Source: a virus. Taken from it: a DNA stretch of 64,000 nt. The notes beneath the pieces are model-generated. The model saw only the letters and a program-made list of their open reading frames with translations, made no database searches and was not told the DNA's origin. The stretch lies in the IMG/VR virus record IMGVR_UViG_3300010401_000004, positions 1-64,000 of that record; one strand, written 5' to 3'. This document shows positions 39,622 through 46,417 of the stretch, piece by piece; position 1 is the stretch's first letter, and each line of letters opens with the position of its first letter. The translations under genes were made by a program, and so were the position numbers.

Positions 39622-39894
39622 ATGAAGCCAGACTTTTCCAAAGATGAGGCACTTGTGGCGAGCGCGATTTTAGAGGCTCGGCATATTCAGGAATTTATCT
39701 GGAGCGATCAATCACTGTCCCGCAAGTCATTTGACCCTGAGTCTTGGCGGATTGTATTTCAAAAACGGGTGGATGCCATCGCGGCAGTCAATCTCGCTTC
39801 GCCAAGCGCGAAGGTGGAGTTAAGGAAGCGGCTCTTACAGCAAGCCGCGCTTTCCATTAAAGCTCTGGTAGTGATTCTGAGGGAGGATATTTGA
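39622..39894 (+). CDS. hypothetical helical protein
   Basis: A 90-residue helical protein (MKPDFSKDEALVASAILEAR...). The ATG is preferred to a TTG eight codons upstream that would overlap the repeat. The stop overlaps the next TTG start (TTGA). The function is unknown. Confidence 0.7.
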   Translation: MKPDFSKDEALVASAILEARHIQEFIWSDQSLSRKSFDPESWRIVFQKRVDAIAAVNLASPSAKVELRKRLLQQAALSIKALVVILREDI

Positions 39895-40127
39895 AAGTTC
39901 TGGCCGATGAACGTCGTGAGGCGTTGTGGGGTGTAAGTCAAACAGCGTCCCGCTACTCGTTAAAGAGACATCGGCCTACCAAGATATATGAAATTCAGAA
40001 CGGAAGGCCGAGCATGAAAAAATGCCCTGCTCCGCTTCGGCGGCGAAAACTCGGGACGTGCTTAGCGGGCAACTGCGGCAGGCGGCAGATCTTCCGTTTA
40101 ATTTTGCGGGACGGTCAGCATCCGTAA
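39891..40127 (+). CDS. small basic protein with TTG start
   Basis: A 78-residue basic ORF whose TTG overlaps the upstream stop and is preceded by GGGAGG. Its first codons come from the 29-bp repeat. The second half, from an internal ATG at 40014, is Cys-containing (KKCPAPLRRRKLGTCLAGNC) and may be the true gene on its own. Confidence is moderate at best. Confidence 0.5.
   Translation: MKVLADERREALWGVSQTASRYSLKRHRPTKIYEIQNGRPSMKKCPAPLRRRKLGTCLAGNCGRRQIFRLILRDGQHP
39896..39924 (+). repeat. 29-bp perfect direct repeat, copy 2
   Basis: Exact copy of the 39513-39541 repeat, read here as K-V-L-A-D-E-R-R-E-A at the start of the TTG-started ORF. The two copies bracket one gene. Confidence 0.9.
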
Positions 40128-40149
40128 GGACTGACAAGGCGAAACAAAA

Positions 40150-40365
40150 ATGACGGCACTTGTCGTAACTCTTCAGCTAATCAATTCGGGCAGCGGTGAG
40201 AACCCTCGCGCCACGATCTCAGTTGAGTACGGAACTTTTGATCTCGAATCGGATCGCGGCTGGATCGAGAGGACGCTAAAGTGCTGGGCCGATCAGCTTG
40301 CGGTCGATCTCAACATGCGAAACCGCGCACGGTTGCCAGTTCAGTTTGAAGAAAAGGAACTCTAA
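40150..40365 (+). CDS. hypothetical early protein
   Basis: A 71-residue protein (MTALVVTLQLINSGSGENPR...) with a beta-rich start and a helical, acidic end. No family is recognised. Confidence 0.68.
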   Translation: MTALVVTLQLINSGSGENPRATISVEYGTFDLESDRGWIERTLKCWADQLAVDLNMRNRARLPVQFEEKEL

Positions 40366-40376
40366 AGGAAAGCGGC

Positions 40377-40601
40377 ATGGCAATAGCAATCTTAAAAGAT
40401 CAACGCGAGCGCGCAAAGGCTGAGGGTAAGTTTCTGTTTCAGGTGTCTCTTGATGCTCGTTACGTCCCTCAAGAATTGAAAGAGAAATTCAAGGGCAAGG
40501 TTTTTATGGGTAAATGGGAAATGACTGGCCCAATGTCCGCAGAGGACGCGGTGAAGGTGTGGCGATTGTTTCAGAAGTTAACTGCACACAAGAAGATTTA
40601 G
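40377..40601 (+). CDS. hypothetical early protein
   Basis: A 74-residue basic protein (MAIAILKDQRERAKAEGKFL...) ending in a helical segment (EDAVKVWRLFQKLTAHKKI). AAAGGAAAG precedes the ATG. The function is unknown. Confidence 0.7.
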   Translation: MAIAILKDQRERAKAEGKFLFQVSLDARYVPQELKEKFKGKVFMGKWEMTGPMSAEDAVKVWRLFQKLTAHKKI

Positions 40602-40640
40602 CGCCACGCGGGTCGCGCATTCAATACTCAAGGGAGAGCG

Positions 40641-40883
40641 ATGGCAAGTCTTTTTGAAGAGTGGAAATCGTATCGCCAGCGGGTTATTCCGCCGACCGCG
40701 CCAGATGTTCAGGTTGTAGAAAGCAAGCGAGCGTTCTACGGCGGCGCATTCTGCTTGTTCAATTTAATGACGCGAACGGTATCAGTAGGCGATGAAGTAA
40801 GCGGCGCTGATATGGAATTCATGGAAAGCATTGACCGCGAGTTCAAGGAGTTCTATCTGCGAATGGAGGAAGGCAAAGAATGA
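40641..40883 (+). CDS. hypothetical early protein
   Basis: An 80-residue protein (MASLFEEWKSYRQRVIPPTA...). AAGGGAGAG precedes the ATG, and the stop overlaps the next start (ATGA). The function is unknown. Confidence 0.7.
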   Translation: MASLFEEWKSYRQRVIPPTAPDVQVVESKRAFYGGAFCLFNLMTRTVSVGDEVSGADMEFMESIDREFKEFYLRMEEGKE

Positions 40884-41176
40884 GCGACGTTAATTGTCAA
40901 GCAGTTGAAAGACCGTGGGGCCGGAAAGAGCGACTGGCGTTCTGGTTGTTTCCGAAAGATTACAAGGCATTGCCGCAAGCACCGTTCACACACAAGGACG
41001 TGCTTACCACTCGGATCATTTGCCACTTTGGAATTATCGACAGGCTGAGGATTCTAGTCTCAGGACGCACGTTTGTCGAGGCGCGAACGGTCTGTGAAAA
41101 CGAAGTCGGAGATTGTAAGACGGCAAGCACGGTATTCGTTCTCTCGCCGTGGGATAAGGACAGCTATCATGGCTGA
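40880..41176 (+). CDS. hypothetical early protein with strand-helix pattern
   Basis: A 98-residue protein (MSDVNCQAVERPWGRKERLA...) with a central GIIDRLRILVSGRTFVEART segment. It could be a small phage membrane-associated or regulatory protein; no family is recognised. It overlaps both neighbours. Confidence 0.68.
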   Translation: MSDVNCQAVERPWGRKERLAFWLFPKDYKALPQAPFTHKDVLTTRIICHFGIIDRLRILVSGRTFVEARTVCENEVGDCKTASTVFVLSPWDKDSYHG

Positions 41177-41402
41177 ATCAGACTTGGGCATGGTAATCGC
41201 ATCGAACAATCTTGACGCCGATAGGCGGGTAGCGAGGCGGAACGAACGCATGGACGAAATTTGGGAACAGCACAATTCCAAAGTCAACACAATCATCGGC
41301 AAGTTAACGATGGCTCGCGGCATTCCTATCGTAAAAGAGGCGCACCAAGACTTGATTGATTTTGCGATTTGGTTTGACGAACAAATGGACGGAGCGGAAT
41401 AG
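41169..41402 (+). CDS. hypothetical helical protein
   Basis: A 77-residue helical protein (MAESDLGMVIASNNLDADRR...). The ATG with AAGGA 9 nt upstream is chosen; an upstream in-frame extension would overlap the previous gene entirely. The function is unknown. Confidence 0.7.
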   Translation: MAESDLGMVIASNNLDADRRVARRNERMDEIWEQHNSKVNTIIGKLTMARGIPIVKEAHQDLIDFAIWFDEQMDGAE

Positions 41403-41446
41403 TTATCGAATCTAACCTCTCCCTTGAGCCAGTTCTTTAACAAGTT

Positions 41447-41520
41447 TGCGCGGCAAGCGAACTCGCGGAACCTTAGCCGGGTTCTGAGTTGTCAACACCG
41501 TGGCTCGGGACTGCCGCGCA
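41447..41520 (+). ncRNA. small structured RNA element or hairpin
   Basis: A perfect 9-bp stem, TGCGCGGCA (41447-41455) with TGCCGCGCA (41512-41520), encloses smaller hairpins such as GAACC with GGTTC. It lies in the gene-free 41403-41713 stretch directly before the larger paired element. It is not a terminator, since no T-run follows. Confidence 0.55.
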
Positions 41521-41529
41521 TCTAATCTC

Positions 41530-41686
41530 GTTCTGTTGGGGAGTGGCGGCGTGGACGGTGACACAGCCTAACTCCAAATCCTGTGAGGCTCTTGGGTAAC
41601 AGGTAGGGCCAACTTAGAAGAAAAGAGCACCCAATGAGAGTAACCCTGAGAGCGCGGTTCGATTCCGGCCCGCTTCCCGACAGAAC
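41530..41686 (+). ncRNA. structured RNA closed by a 17-bp stem
   Basis: GTTCTGTTGGGGAGTGG (41530-41546) pairs with CCGCTTCCCGACAGAAC (41670-41686): 14 Watson-Crick and 3 G-U pairs closing a 157-nt domain. Inside are CCTGT with ACAGG, GGCTCT with AGGGCC (arranged as a possible pseudoknot), and the competing TTGGGT with ACCCAA. A tRNA T-arm-like GGTTCGATTCC sits near the 3' side, but its stem has only 3 of 5 pairs and no proper D or anticodon arm is seen, so it is not a normal tRNA. The next gene starts 27 nt later, so a cis-regulatory leader is also possible. Confidence 0.62.
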
Positions 41687-41713
41687 GGGGTGATATTTGA
41701 AAGGAGAATACCG

Positions 41714-41836
41714 ATGATTGAATACCATTGTGAAGATTGTGACTTTGAAACTGACGACGCGGCAGCGGCAGAGAGCCATACCCGCCTAACTGATCACTCA
41801 GTAGAAGATGTTGAGGTTCCCGAGCCTACAGATTGA
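41714..41836 (+). CDS. 40-residue C2H2-like zinc-finger protein
   Basis: MIEYHCEDCDFETDDAAAAE then SHTRLTDHSV and an acidic tail. The spacing C-x2-C-x12-H-x5-H is that of a single C2H2 finger, as in small haloarchaeal and phage proteins. AAAGGAG precedes the ATG. It directly follows the structured RNA element. Confidence 0.75.
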   Translation: MIEYHCEDCDFETDDAAAAESHTRLTDHSVEDVEVPEPTD

Positions 41837-42179
41837 TATTTGAAAATATGCCGCCAGTGGAGCAGATAGACATGCTGTTTGAAGTTTAACCTTCGAGCAG
41901 ATAAGTTGGAACGCTCGTGAAATCCTGATCCCGCTGATTCAATTCAGCAAGCGGCTCCAGTTTCAAGGGCTGGAAATCCTAAGGAAGGAAAATCGGAGGA
42001 GAAGTGAGAGAAGTAGACAATCTGGCCCTTGAATTCAAATCGACTGTTGCGGGTTACAAGTTTCCCGCAGCGCAAGGGAGCGGTTGCGAAGGCTTCGCCG
42101 CCGGTCGGGCCGTTCCCTTTTAACCCTGTCCGGGGTACTTACGTCTCTGAGGCGGCGGCTGGGAATTGAAGGTGATTAA
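41837..42179 (+). other. 343-bp gene-poor stretch with stable hairpins
   Basis: Hairpins include GCTGA with TCAGC, TGCGGG with CCCGCA, and the long terminator-like hairpin annotated separately. A GTG ORF of 39 codons with GGAGGAG before it (42004-42123, VREVDNLALEFKSTVAGYKF...) is possible, but its end is built from the hairpin, so I do not call it. A TTTGAAGTTTAA string near 41878 recurs in the 38.8-kb structured stretch. Confidence 0.5.
42074..42121 (+). terminator. terminator or attenuator-like hairpin
   Basis: AAGGGAGCGG pairs with CCGTTCCCTT over 10 bp (one G-T), with an inner GCGAA-GGC-TTCGC hairpin, followed by TTTT. More plus-strand genes follow after 58 bp, so it may be a partial terminator or attenuator dividing the early operon. 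Confidence 0.65.
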
Positions 42180-42392
42180 ATGAATACGCCAAACTTAGAG
42201 CAAGCGATCAAGGCGGGTGATAGGGTTCGGGTTGAGTTTTGGCCGATGAAAGATGATCTGCTTGGCACCGTCCTTTACATCCCGACTCAACCCGGCGATT
42301 CATGGATCGTCTGCACGGAAGATCGATTGTTTTACATACAACACTTTGCCGCGATTTCAAAACTGGTGAAAAGATTTCCTGAGACGTTGTAA
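42180..42392 (+). CDS. hypothetical early protein
   Basis: A 70-residue protein (MNTPNLEQAIKAGDRVRVEF...) with a small beta-barrel look (GDRVRVEFWPMKDDLLGTVL). GAAGGTGA precedes the ATG. The function is unknown. Confidence 0.72.
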   Translation: MNTPNLEQAIKAGDRVRVEFWPMKDDLLGTVLYIPTQPGDSWIVCTEDRLFYIQHFAAISKLVKRFPETL

Positions 42393-42404
42393 GGACGGAG
42401 AGCA

Positions 42405-42863
42405 ATGGAAAGACTAACAAGTGATGTAAGCCATGAGTGGCACGTTGCGATAAACAAATTCAGCACTGAAAAAGTTGATACTTCTGACTGGCCGCACTTC
42501 ATGTATGAGGCAAAATCCGTTGCTGACGAGGTTCCGCGTATGGCCTCAATGTTCAAGCAGGAGCGTGAAGGCAGACTAAGACAGTCGCATCAACAGTGTT
42601 CGCATTCCGCGCCCGAACCCGTAGCCGACAATCATCTTTCTTGTGCGCTTGGTAAGCGTTGCTCAGAATGTCCATACTTGATAGCGCTCGATAACGCCAA
42701 GCTGTCACCCGAACAAATTGACGCCGCGAAAGCGTGGACATGCGCAACGCACATTCTGATGAACGGCGGTGATGCGGCAATGGAAGGCTATTTACTAACC
42801 GAAGATGACAAGATGTTCTGGCAGAAAACTTATCAGGGAATGGCAATGTCGGATTCGGGCTAA
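42405..42863 (+). CDS. hypothetical protein with Cys cluster
   Basis: A 152-residue protein (MERLTSDVSHEWHVAINKFS...). The middle has LSCALGKRCSECPYLIALDN, and a later WTCATHILMNG, Cys/His residues that may bind metal. GGAG precedes the ATG. The function is unknown. Confidence 0.72.
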   Translation: MERLTSDVSHEWHVAINKFSTEKVDTSDWPHFMYEAKSVADEVPRMASMFKQEREGRLRQSHQQCSHSAPEPVADNHLSCALGKRCSECPYLIALDNAKLSPEQIDAAKAWTCATHILMNGGDAAMEGYLLTEDDKMFWQKTYQGMAMSDSG

Positions 42864-42960
42864 CTTTCGCCTTCACCGGCGGAACCGAGAAGGGGTAAAG
42901 CTCTAGCCGAGCCGCGGCAGACGCTAACTTTATCTCTTCTTTTGGAACGAAAGGACAATA

Positions 42961-43308
42961 ATGGGACTACCAGCCGTTAAGTTTGAGGCGCAACTGCACC
43001 TTGTTGAATGTTGGGCTTGCCAGATGATGTTTGGCGTAACCAGCTACTTTGAAAGTAGGCGGCGGGAAGATCACCAGACATTCTATTGCCCCGCTGGTCA
43101 TGGACAAGTTTGGGCCGCCGAAACCGATTTGGAAAAGGAACGCCGCAAATCGCAGATGCTTGCCGATCAGGTTCGCATGGAACGTGAGGAGCGGTTGAAA
43201 GTCGAGCGTAAACTAAAGCGCGTTCATAACGGCACCTGTCCGCATTGCAATCGGTCGTTTGCGAACTTGGCGCGACACATGAAATCTAAGCATGAGAAAG
43301 GGAAGTAA
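42961..43308 (+). CDS. phage zinc-finger protein
   Basis: A 115-residue protein. The N-terminus has VECWACQMMFGV and FYCPAGHGQVW; a coiled coil (about 60-90) follows; the C-terminus is a C2H2 finger, TCPHCNRSFANLARHMKSKH. This finger-plus-coil architecture is seen in small phage proteins of unknown role, probably nucleic-acid binding. The stop overlaps the next start (TAATG). Confidence 0.78.
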   Translation: MGLPAVKFEAQLHLVECWACQMMFGVTSYFESRRREDHQTFYCPAGHGQVWAAETDLEKERRKSQMLADQVRMEREERLKVERKLKRVHNGTCPHCNRSFANLARHMKSKHEKGK

Positions 43309-43508
43309 TGGCTAAGAAAATCTCCGCAGTACAACGTCTCGTTACCTTCGCAATGGAAGTAAGCGAGGAAGAGTTAAATCAAGTGTTGGAAGTGCTGGCC
43401 GCGATTAAGGCGAGCAGGTTTCCAGTGAAGAAGGGAACAAGGACTCGAAAGGCGGATAAGAGATCGCCCGCGTTACAAGCAGCGATTGACGACGCTAATA
43501 ACGGGTGA
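43308..43508 (+). CDS. small basic protein
   Basis: A 66-residue protein (MAKKISAVQRLVTFAMEVSE...), helical, with a basic linker (KKGTRTRKADKRSPALQ). It is coupled to the zinc-finger gene. The function is unknown. Confidence 0.7.
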   Translation: MAKKISAVQRLVTFAMEVSEEELNQVLEVLAAIKASRFPVKKGTRTRKADKRSPALQAAIDDANNG

Positions 43509-43534
43509 CGAATAGCACCATGAAAGGGTTGAAT

Positions 43535-43786
43535 ATGATTGATCCAAAAGAACTCGCAACTAACGCGCTGACAGGGCATTGGCCTCCGCATTATGGAGTG
43601 ACGAATAATACCGAGAGGATCGAGTTGCTGGCGCGGGAGTTGGAGAAGTTAGCTGACGAAGCGGTTGACGCCGATGCGCTAACAGAACGCGCCGATGATG
43701 CCGAGGAGAATTTAGCCGAAGCCGACGACGAACTAAAAGAGCGCAAAACCTGCACGACCTGCGATCTATGCGAGGAGCACAAATGA
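43535..43786 (+). CDS. coiled-coil protein with C-terminal Cys knuckle
   Basis: An 83-residue protein (MIDPKELATNALTGHWPPHY...) whose middle is an acidic coiled coil (IELLARELEKLADEAVDADA...) and whose end is TCTTCDLCEEHK. AAGGG lies 6 nt before this ATG. It overlaps the sliding-clamp gene by ATGA. Confidence 0.68.
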   Translation: MIDPKELATNALTGHWPPHYGVTNNTERIELLARELEKLADEAVDADALTERADDAEENLAEADDELKERKTCTTCDLCEEHK

Positions 43787-44868
43787 GCCTCACCATTCCC
43801 GCTAAAGACCTGTCCGCTGCGTTGTCTCTTGTTCTATCCGCCACGGAGCGTAAAGGGACGATTCCGATACTGAGCTATGTACTAGTTGAGGGAAGTAAGG
43901 GTGTAGTCAAGCTCACCGCTACGGACATTGACTCTACCTTGCAAACCGAACTGACGGCAGAATGTGACGACTTCGCATGGTGCGTGCCAGGGGCGAAGTT
44001 AGCGGCGCTCGTTCAACTTATCTCTGGGGACATCAACCTAATCGAATCCAAGGGCCGCATCCTCGCCAAATCGGGCCACACTGAGCACCGCTTACCCTTC
44101 CAGCCACGTGAAGCGTTCCCGGCGATAGAGAGCGCCCCGAATCGATTAGGAAGCCTTAGCGGGCCTCTATTCGCGCAATTACTCCTTACAGCTTTGATAG
44201 CCACAGAGACAAACCCCGACGGCCCCGGCTGGTGGCTGAATCTTGAACTAATCGCAAAGGATGGGAAGTTGACCGTTACCGGATGCTCGAATGCGAGGGT
44301 GTCGAGTGTGGCGGTGGATTTCTCCGGGGAATTCGAGGCGAACATTCCGTTGAGAGCATCACGGATACTCGCTACGTTCGCTGAGACGGCAGAGTCAGTA
44401 GAGATCGCGTGTTCTAATAATCTGTTAAGTCTCTATTCCTCCACTGGCGCGGCACATTCTCGGTTGTCTAACTTGAAAATGGCTGAGTGGAGAATTTTAG
44501 TTAGCCCTGCATATGAATATGCCATTGAACTCAATCCTGAGACTGTTTTACCTCCACTGAAACGCGCTCTCTTGGCTTCGGACTCCGGTGCGGTGAGTAT
44601 CAGTCTAAGTAAATCAGAAGCCATCCTAACCGCCACGGACAACGACGCCCAGCGGGAAGGACGAGAGATCGCGTCAATCACTTCTAATCTAAATGGCTCT
44701 ACTTACGATCTCCGTCTTATGGGTGAACAAGTGGTGGATTACTTGAAACTCTGTAAGTCATCCGTAGTCTGGCAGATCAATGCAAACAATTCCGCCATGA
44801 TGTTTCGGTTGAAAGAGAACGCAGACTTTCAGTGGGACTACATTCAGACGACGTTGAGAGTGAGATAA
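43783..44868 (+). CDS. dnaN: DnaN-like DNA polymerase III sliding clamp
   Basis: A 361-residue protein, close to the 366 of E. coli beta clamp, with the same three-domain rhythm. MSLTIPAKDLSAALSLVLSA, then RKGTIPILSYVLVEG and LTATDIDSTLQTE is the conserved N-terminal domain start (T-x-P-I-L-x-x-V, TATD). Later ATDNDAQREGREI echoes the third domain, and the end (TTLRVR) takes the place of the usual P-M-R-L/V tail. The clamp encircles DNA and tethers polymerase and mismatch-repair partners. A phage-borne beta clamp with no polymerase in the window suggests capture of the host replisome. The ATG overlapping the preceding gene is chosen over one five codons earlier. Confidence 0.88.
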   Translation: MSLTIPAKDLSAALSLVLSATERKGTIPILSYVLVEGSKGVVKLTATDIDSTLQTELTAECDDFAWCVPGAKLAALVQLISGDINLIESKGRILAKSGHTEHRLPFQPREAFPAIESAPNRLGSLSGPLFAQLLLTALIATETNPDGPGWWLNLELIAKDGKLTVTGCSNARVSSVAVDFSGEFEANIPLRASRILATFAETAESVEIACSNNLLSLYSSTGAAHSRLSNLKMAEWRILVSPAYEYAIELNPETVLPPLKRALLASDSGAVSISLSKSEAILTATDNDAQREGREIASITSNLNGSTYDLRLMGEQVVDYLKLCKSSVVWQINANNSAMMFRLKENADFQWDYIQTTLRVR

Positions 44869-44871
44869 GGT

Positions 44872-45582
44872 ATGAAGCCGTATTATGAGGCTGAGGGAAT
44901 GGTGATTTATCACGGGGATTGCCGCGAGATTTTACCCGAACTGCCGAAGGTGGATTTAGTGCTGACCGATCCGCCTTATGGAATTTGTGTTGTGCAACGC
45001 ACCTATCGCAACAAGAAAAGCAAGCCAGGGCGAGCGTTGGCCCACAAACGGTTCTATGATGAAAGCCATGAGTGGGACAACCAGCCGCCTGAAGAGGTTG
45101 TTATTAACGCAACGTGCAATGCTGCGGTACGTGCAATAGTTTGGGGTGGAAATTATTTTAACTTACCTCCATCTAAATGTTGGCTTGTTTGGGACAAGAT
45201 AAACGGTTCAAATGATTTTGCTGACTGTGAATTAGCGTGGACTAATCTTGATAAGGCTGTGCGAAAGTTTGCTTATATGTGGAATGGAATGCTGCAAGGG
45301 AACATGAAAACCAAAGAGAGACGAACTCACCCTACCCAAAAACCAGTACCGCTAATGATATGGTGCCTGACTCTCGTGCCAACCGCCCAAACCATCCTCG
45401 ACCCCTTCATGGGCAGCGGCACAACCTTAATCGCCGCCAAGCAACTCAACCGTAAAGCTATCGGTATTGAGATTGAAGAAAAGTATTGTGAGATCGCAGC
45501 GCGGCGATTAGACGATACGGCGGTATTGTTTCAACCTGCACCGCGAGCGTCGGAAGAGCCGATTGATTTATTCGCGTCATGA
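44872..45582 (+). CDS. orphan DNA methyltransferase (beta class)
   Basis: A 236-residue enzyme with motif IV DPPYGI (about residue 34) before motif I DPFMGSGTTLIAAKQL (about 182), the beta-class order, plus HPTQKP. It transfers methyl from SAM to N6-adenine or N4-cytosine; DPPY favours adenine. No endonuclease partner is adjacent, so it probably protects the phage genome from restriction or marks it. The target site cannot be read. Confidence 0.92.
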   Translation: MKPYYEAEGMVIYHGDCREILPELPKVDLVLTDPPYGICVVQRTYRNKKSKPGRALAHKRFYDESHEWDNQPPEEVVINATCNAAVRAIVWGGNYFNLPPSKCWLVWDKINGSNDFADCELAWTNLDKAVRKFAYMWNGMLQGNMKTKERRTHPTQKPVPLMIWCLTLVPTAQTILDPFMGSGTTLIAAKQLNRKAIGIEIEEKYCEIAARRLDDTAVLFQPAPRASEEPIDLFAS

Positions 45583-45650
45583 CAATCATCATCCACCCTC
45601 AGATATGGCCCTGCACAAACGGCAAGCGGTTGGGACGAGGTAAACCATGA
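45579..45650 (+). CDS. possible 23-residue micro-ORF
   Basis: MTIIIHPQIWPCTNGKRLGR then GKP, coupled by ATGA to both the methyltransferase and the DUF4406 gene. The double coupling is suggestive, but there is no other support. Confidence 0.4.
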   Translation: MTIIIHPQIWPCTNGKRLGRGKP

Positions 45651-45949
45651 GATTATATGTATCCGGCCCAATGACGGGCCGCATTGAGCTTAACTACCCG
45701 GCCTTCACTCAGGCCGCGCAATTACTCCGTGACGCTGGTTACGAAGTAGTTAGTCCGCATGAACTCAACCCGCAAGATGCTGAGTCATGGATTGAATGCA
45801 TGAAGGTTGATATCCGCGCACTGCTTGACTGCGAAGGCGTGGCGACTTTAACGGGCCATGAGAAGTCAAAAGGCGCAACGCTGGAAAATACCATCGCCGC
45901 TGCTATGGGGATGGAAATCAAATCGCTGGCTGACTGGCTAGAGCGGTAG
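45647..45949 (+). CDS. DUF4406 protein (nucleoside deoxyribosyltransferase-like)
   Basis: A 100-residue protein with RLYVSGPMTG, NYPAFTQAAQLLRDAGYEVV, SPHELNP and KSKGATLENTIAAAMGM, which is the DUF4406 family. Its fold resembles nucleoside 2-deoxyribosyltransferases, so a role in nucleotide metabolism is possible but not shown. It is the last plus-strand early gene; the next genes converge on it. Confidence 0.85.
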   Translation: MRLYVSGPMTGRIELNYPAFTQAAQLLRDAGYEVVSPHELNPQDAESWIECMKVDIRALLDCEGVATLTGHEKSKGATLENTIAAAMGMEIKSLADWLER

Positions 45950-45964
45950 AGTGCTACTTACGAA

Positions 45965-46219
45965 CTAATCCGGGTCAGTGTGGCGATCGTCAATCTTCCG
46001 CTTCCGCCGAAACGCCGCTTTGACTTCACCTAGCACCGCACTCAAATCCCTACTTCTCCATGCGCCGTTCAATTCTCTAACTTTAGCCGGAACGGTACTT
46101 GGAAACCGAATGTAGTAGTAACCATGCGCCGCCCAAAGTTTCGTGCGATTCTCGATTGCGTCGCCACAGATTGATAGAATACGAGCGCGTAGCCATGCAA
46201 GAGTTTCAGTTGGTTTCAT
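45965..46219 (-). CDS. hypothetical protein at the end of the lysis operon
   Basis: An 84-residue basic protein (MKPTETLAWLRARILSICGD...) ending KRKIDDRHTDPD. It converges with the DUF4406 gene. In the 198 bp before it I see short coupled minus-strand ORFs (one ends ...VRLGEGPA without a clear start, then MIGCRHRIKTITGEI) that I do not call. The function is unknown. Confidence 0.62.
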   Translation of the reverse strand: MKPTETLAWLRARILSICGDAIENRTKLWAAHGYYYIRFPSTVPAKVRELNGAWRSRDLSAVLGEVKAAFRRKRKIDDRHTDPD

Positions 46220-46417
46220 ATTTCACCCGTTATTGTTTTTATCCGGTGGCGGCACCCAATCATGCCGGGCCTTCGCCGAGTCGTACCAGAATTTTGACTA
46301 CTCGCTGCACCGACTTCAAATCTTTTCCTGCGTCAACCTGCGCTCGCAACCAGTCTCTTACGCAACGAGGAGGGCGCTCAACAGGTTTGGGTTTGGACTT
46401 CACAGTATGGGCAGCCC

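Noticed and set aside
41530-41686. tRNA gene suggested by GGTTCGATTCC
   Set aside because: Only 3 of 5 T-stem pairs form, no standard D-arm or anticodon arm is present, and the closing helix is 17 bp rather than 7.
42004-42123. GTG ORF of 39 codons (VREVDNLALEFKSTVAGYKF...)
   Set aside because: The C-terminal half is encoded by a terminator-like hairpin and no second line of evidence exists; kept only as an attenuator hypothesis.
43505-43786. GTG start at 43505 for the coiled-coil gene before dnaN
   Set aside because: The ATG at 43535 has an AAGGG ribosome site at 6 nt, whereas the GTG has none.
46220-46417. short coupled minus-strand ORFs before the 84-residue gene
   Set aside because: The longer frame (...VRLGEGPA) has no ATG, GTG or TTG with a ribosome site after its upstream stop, and the 15-codon ORF that follows depends on it.
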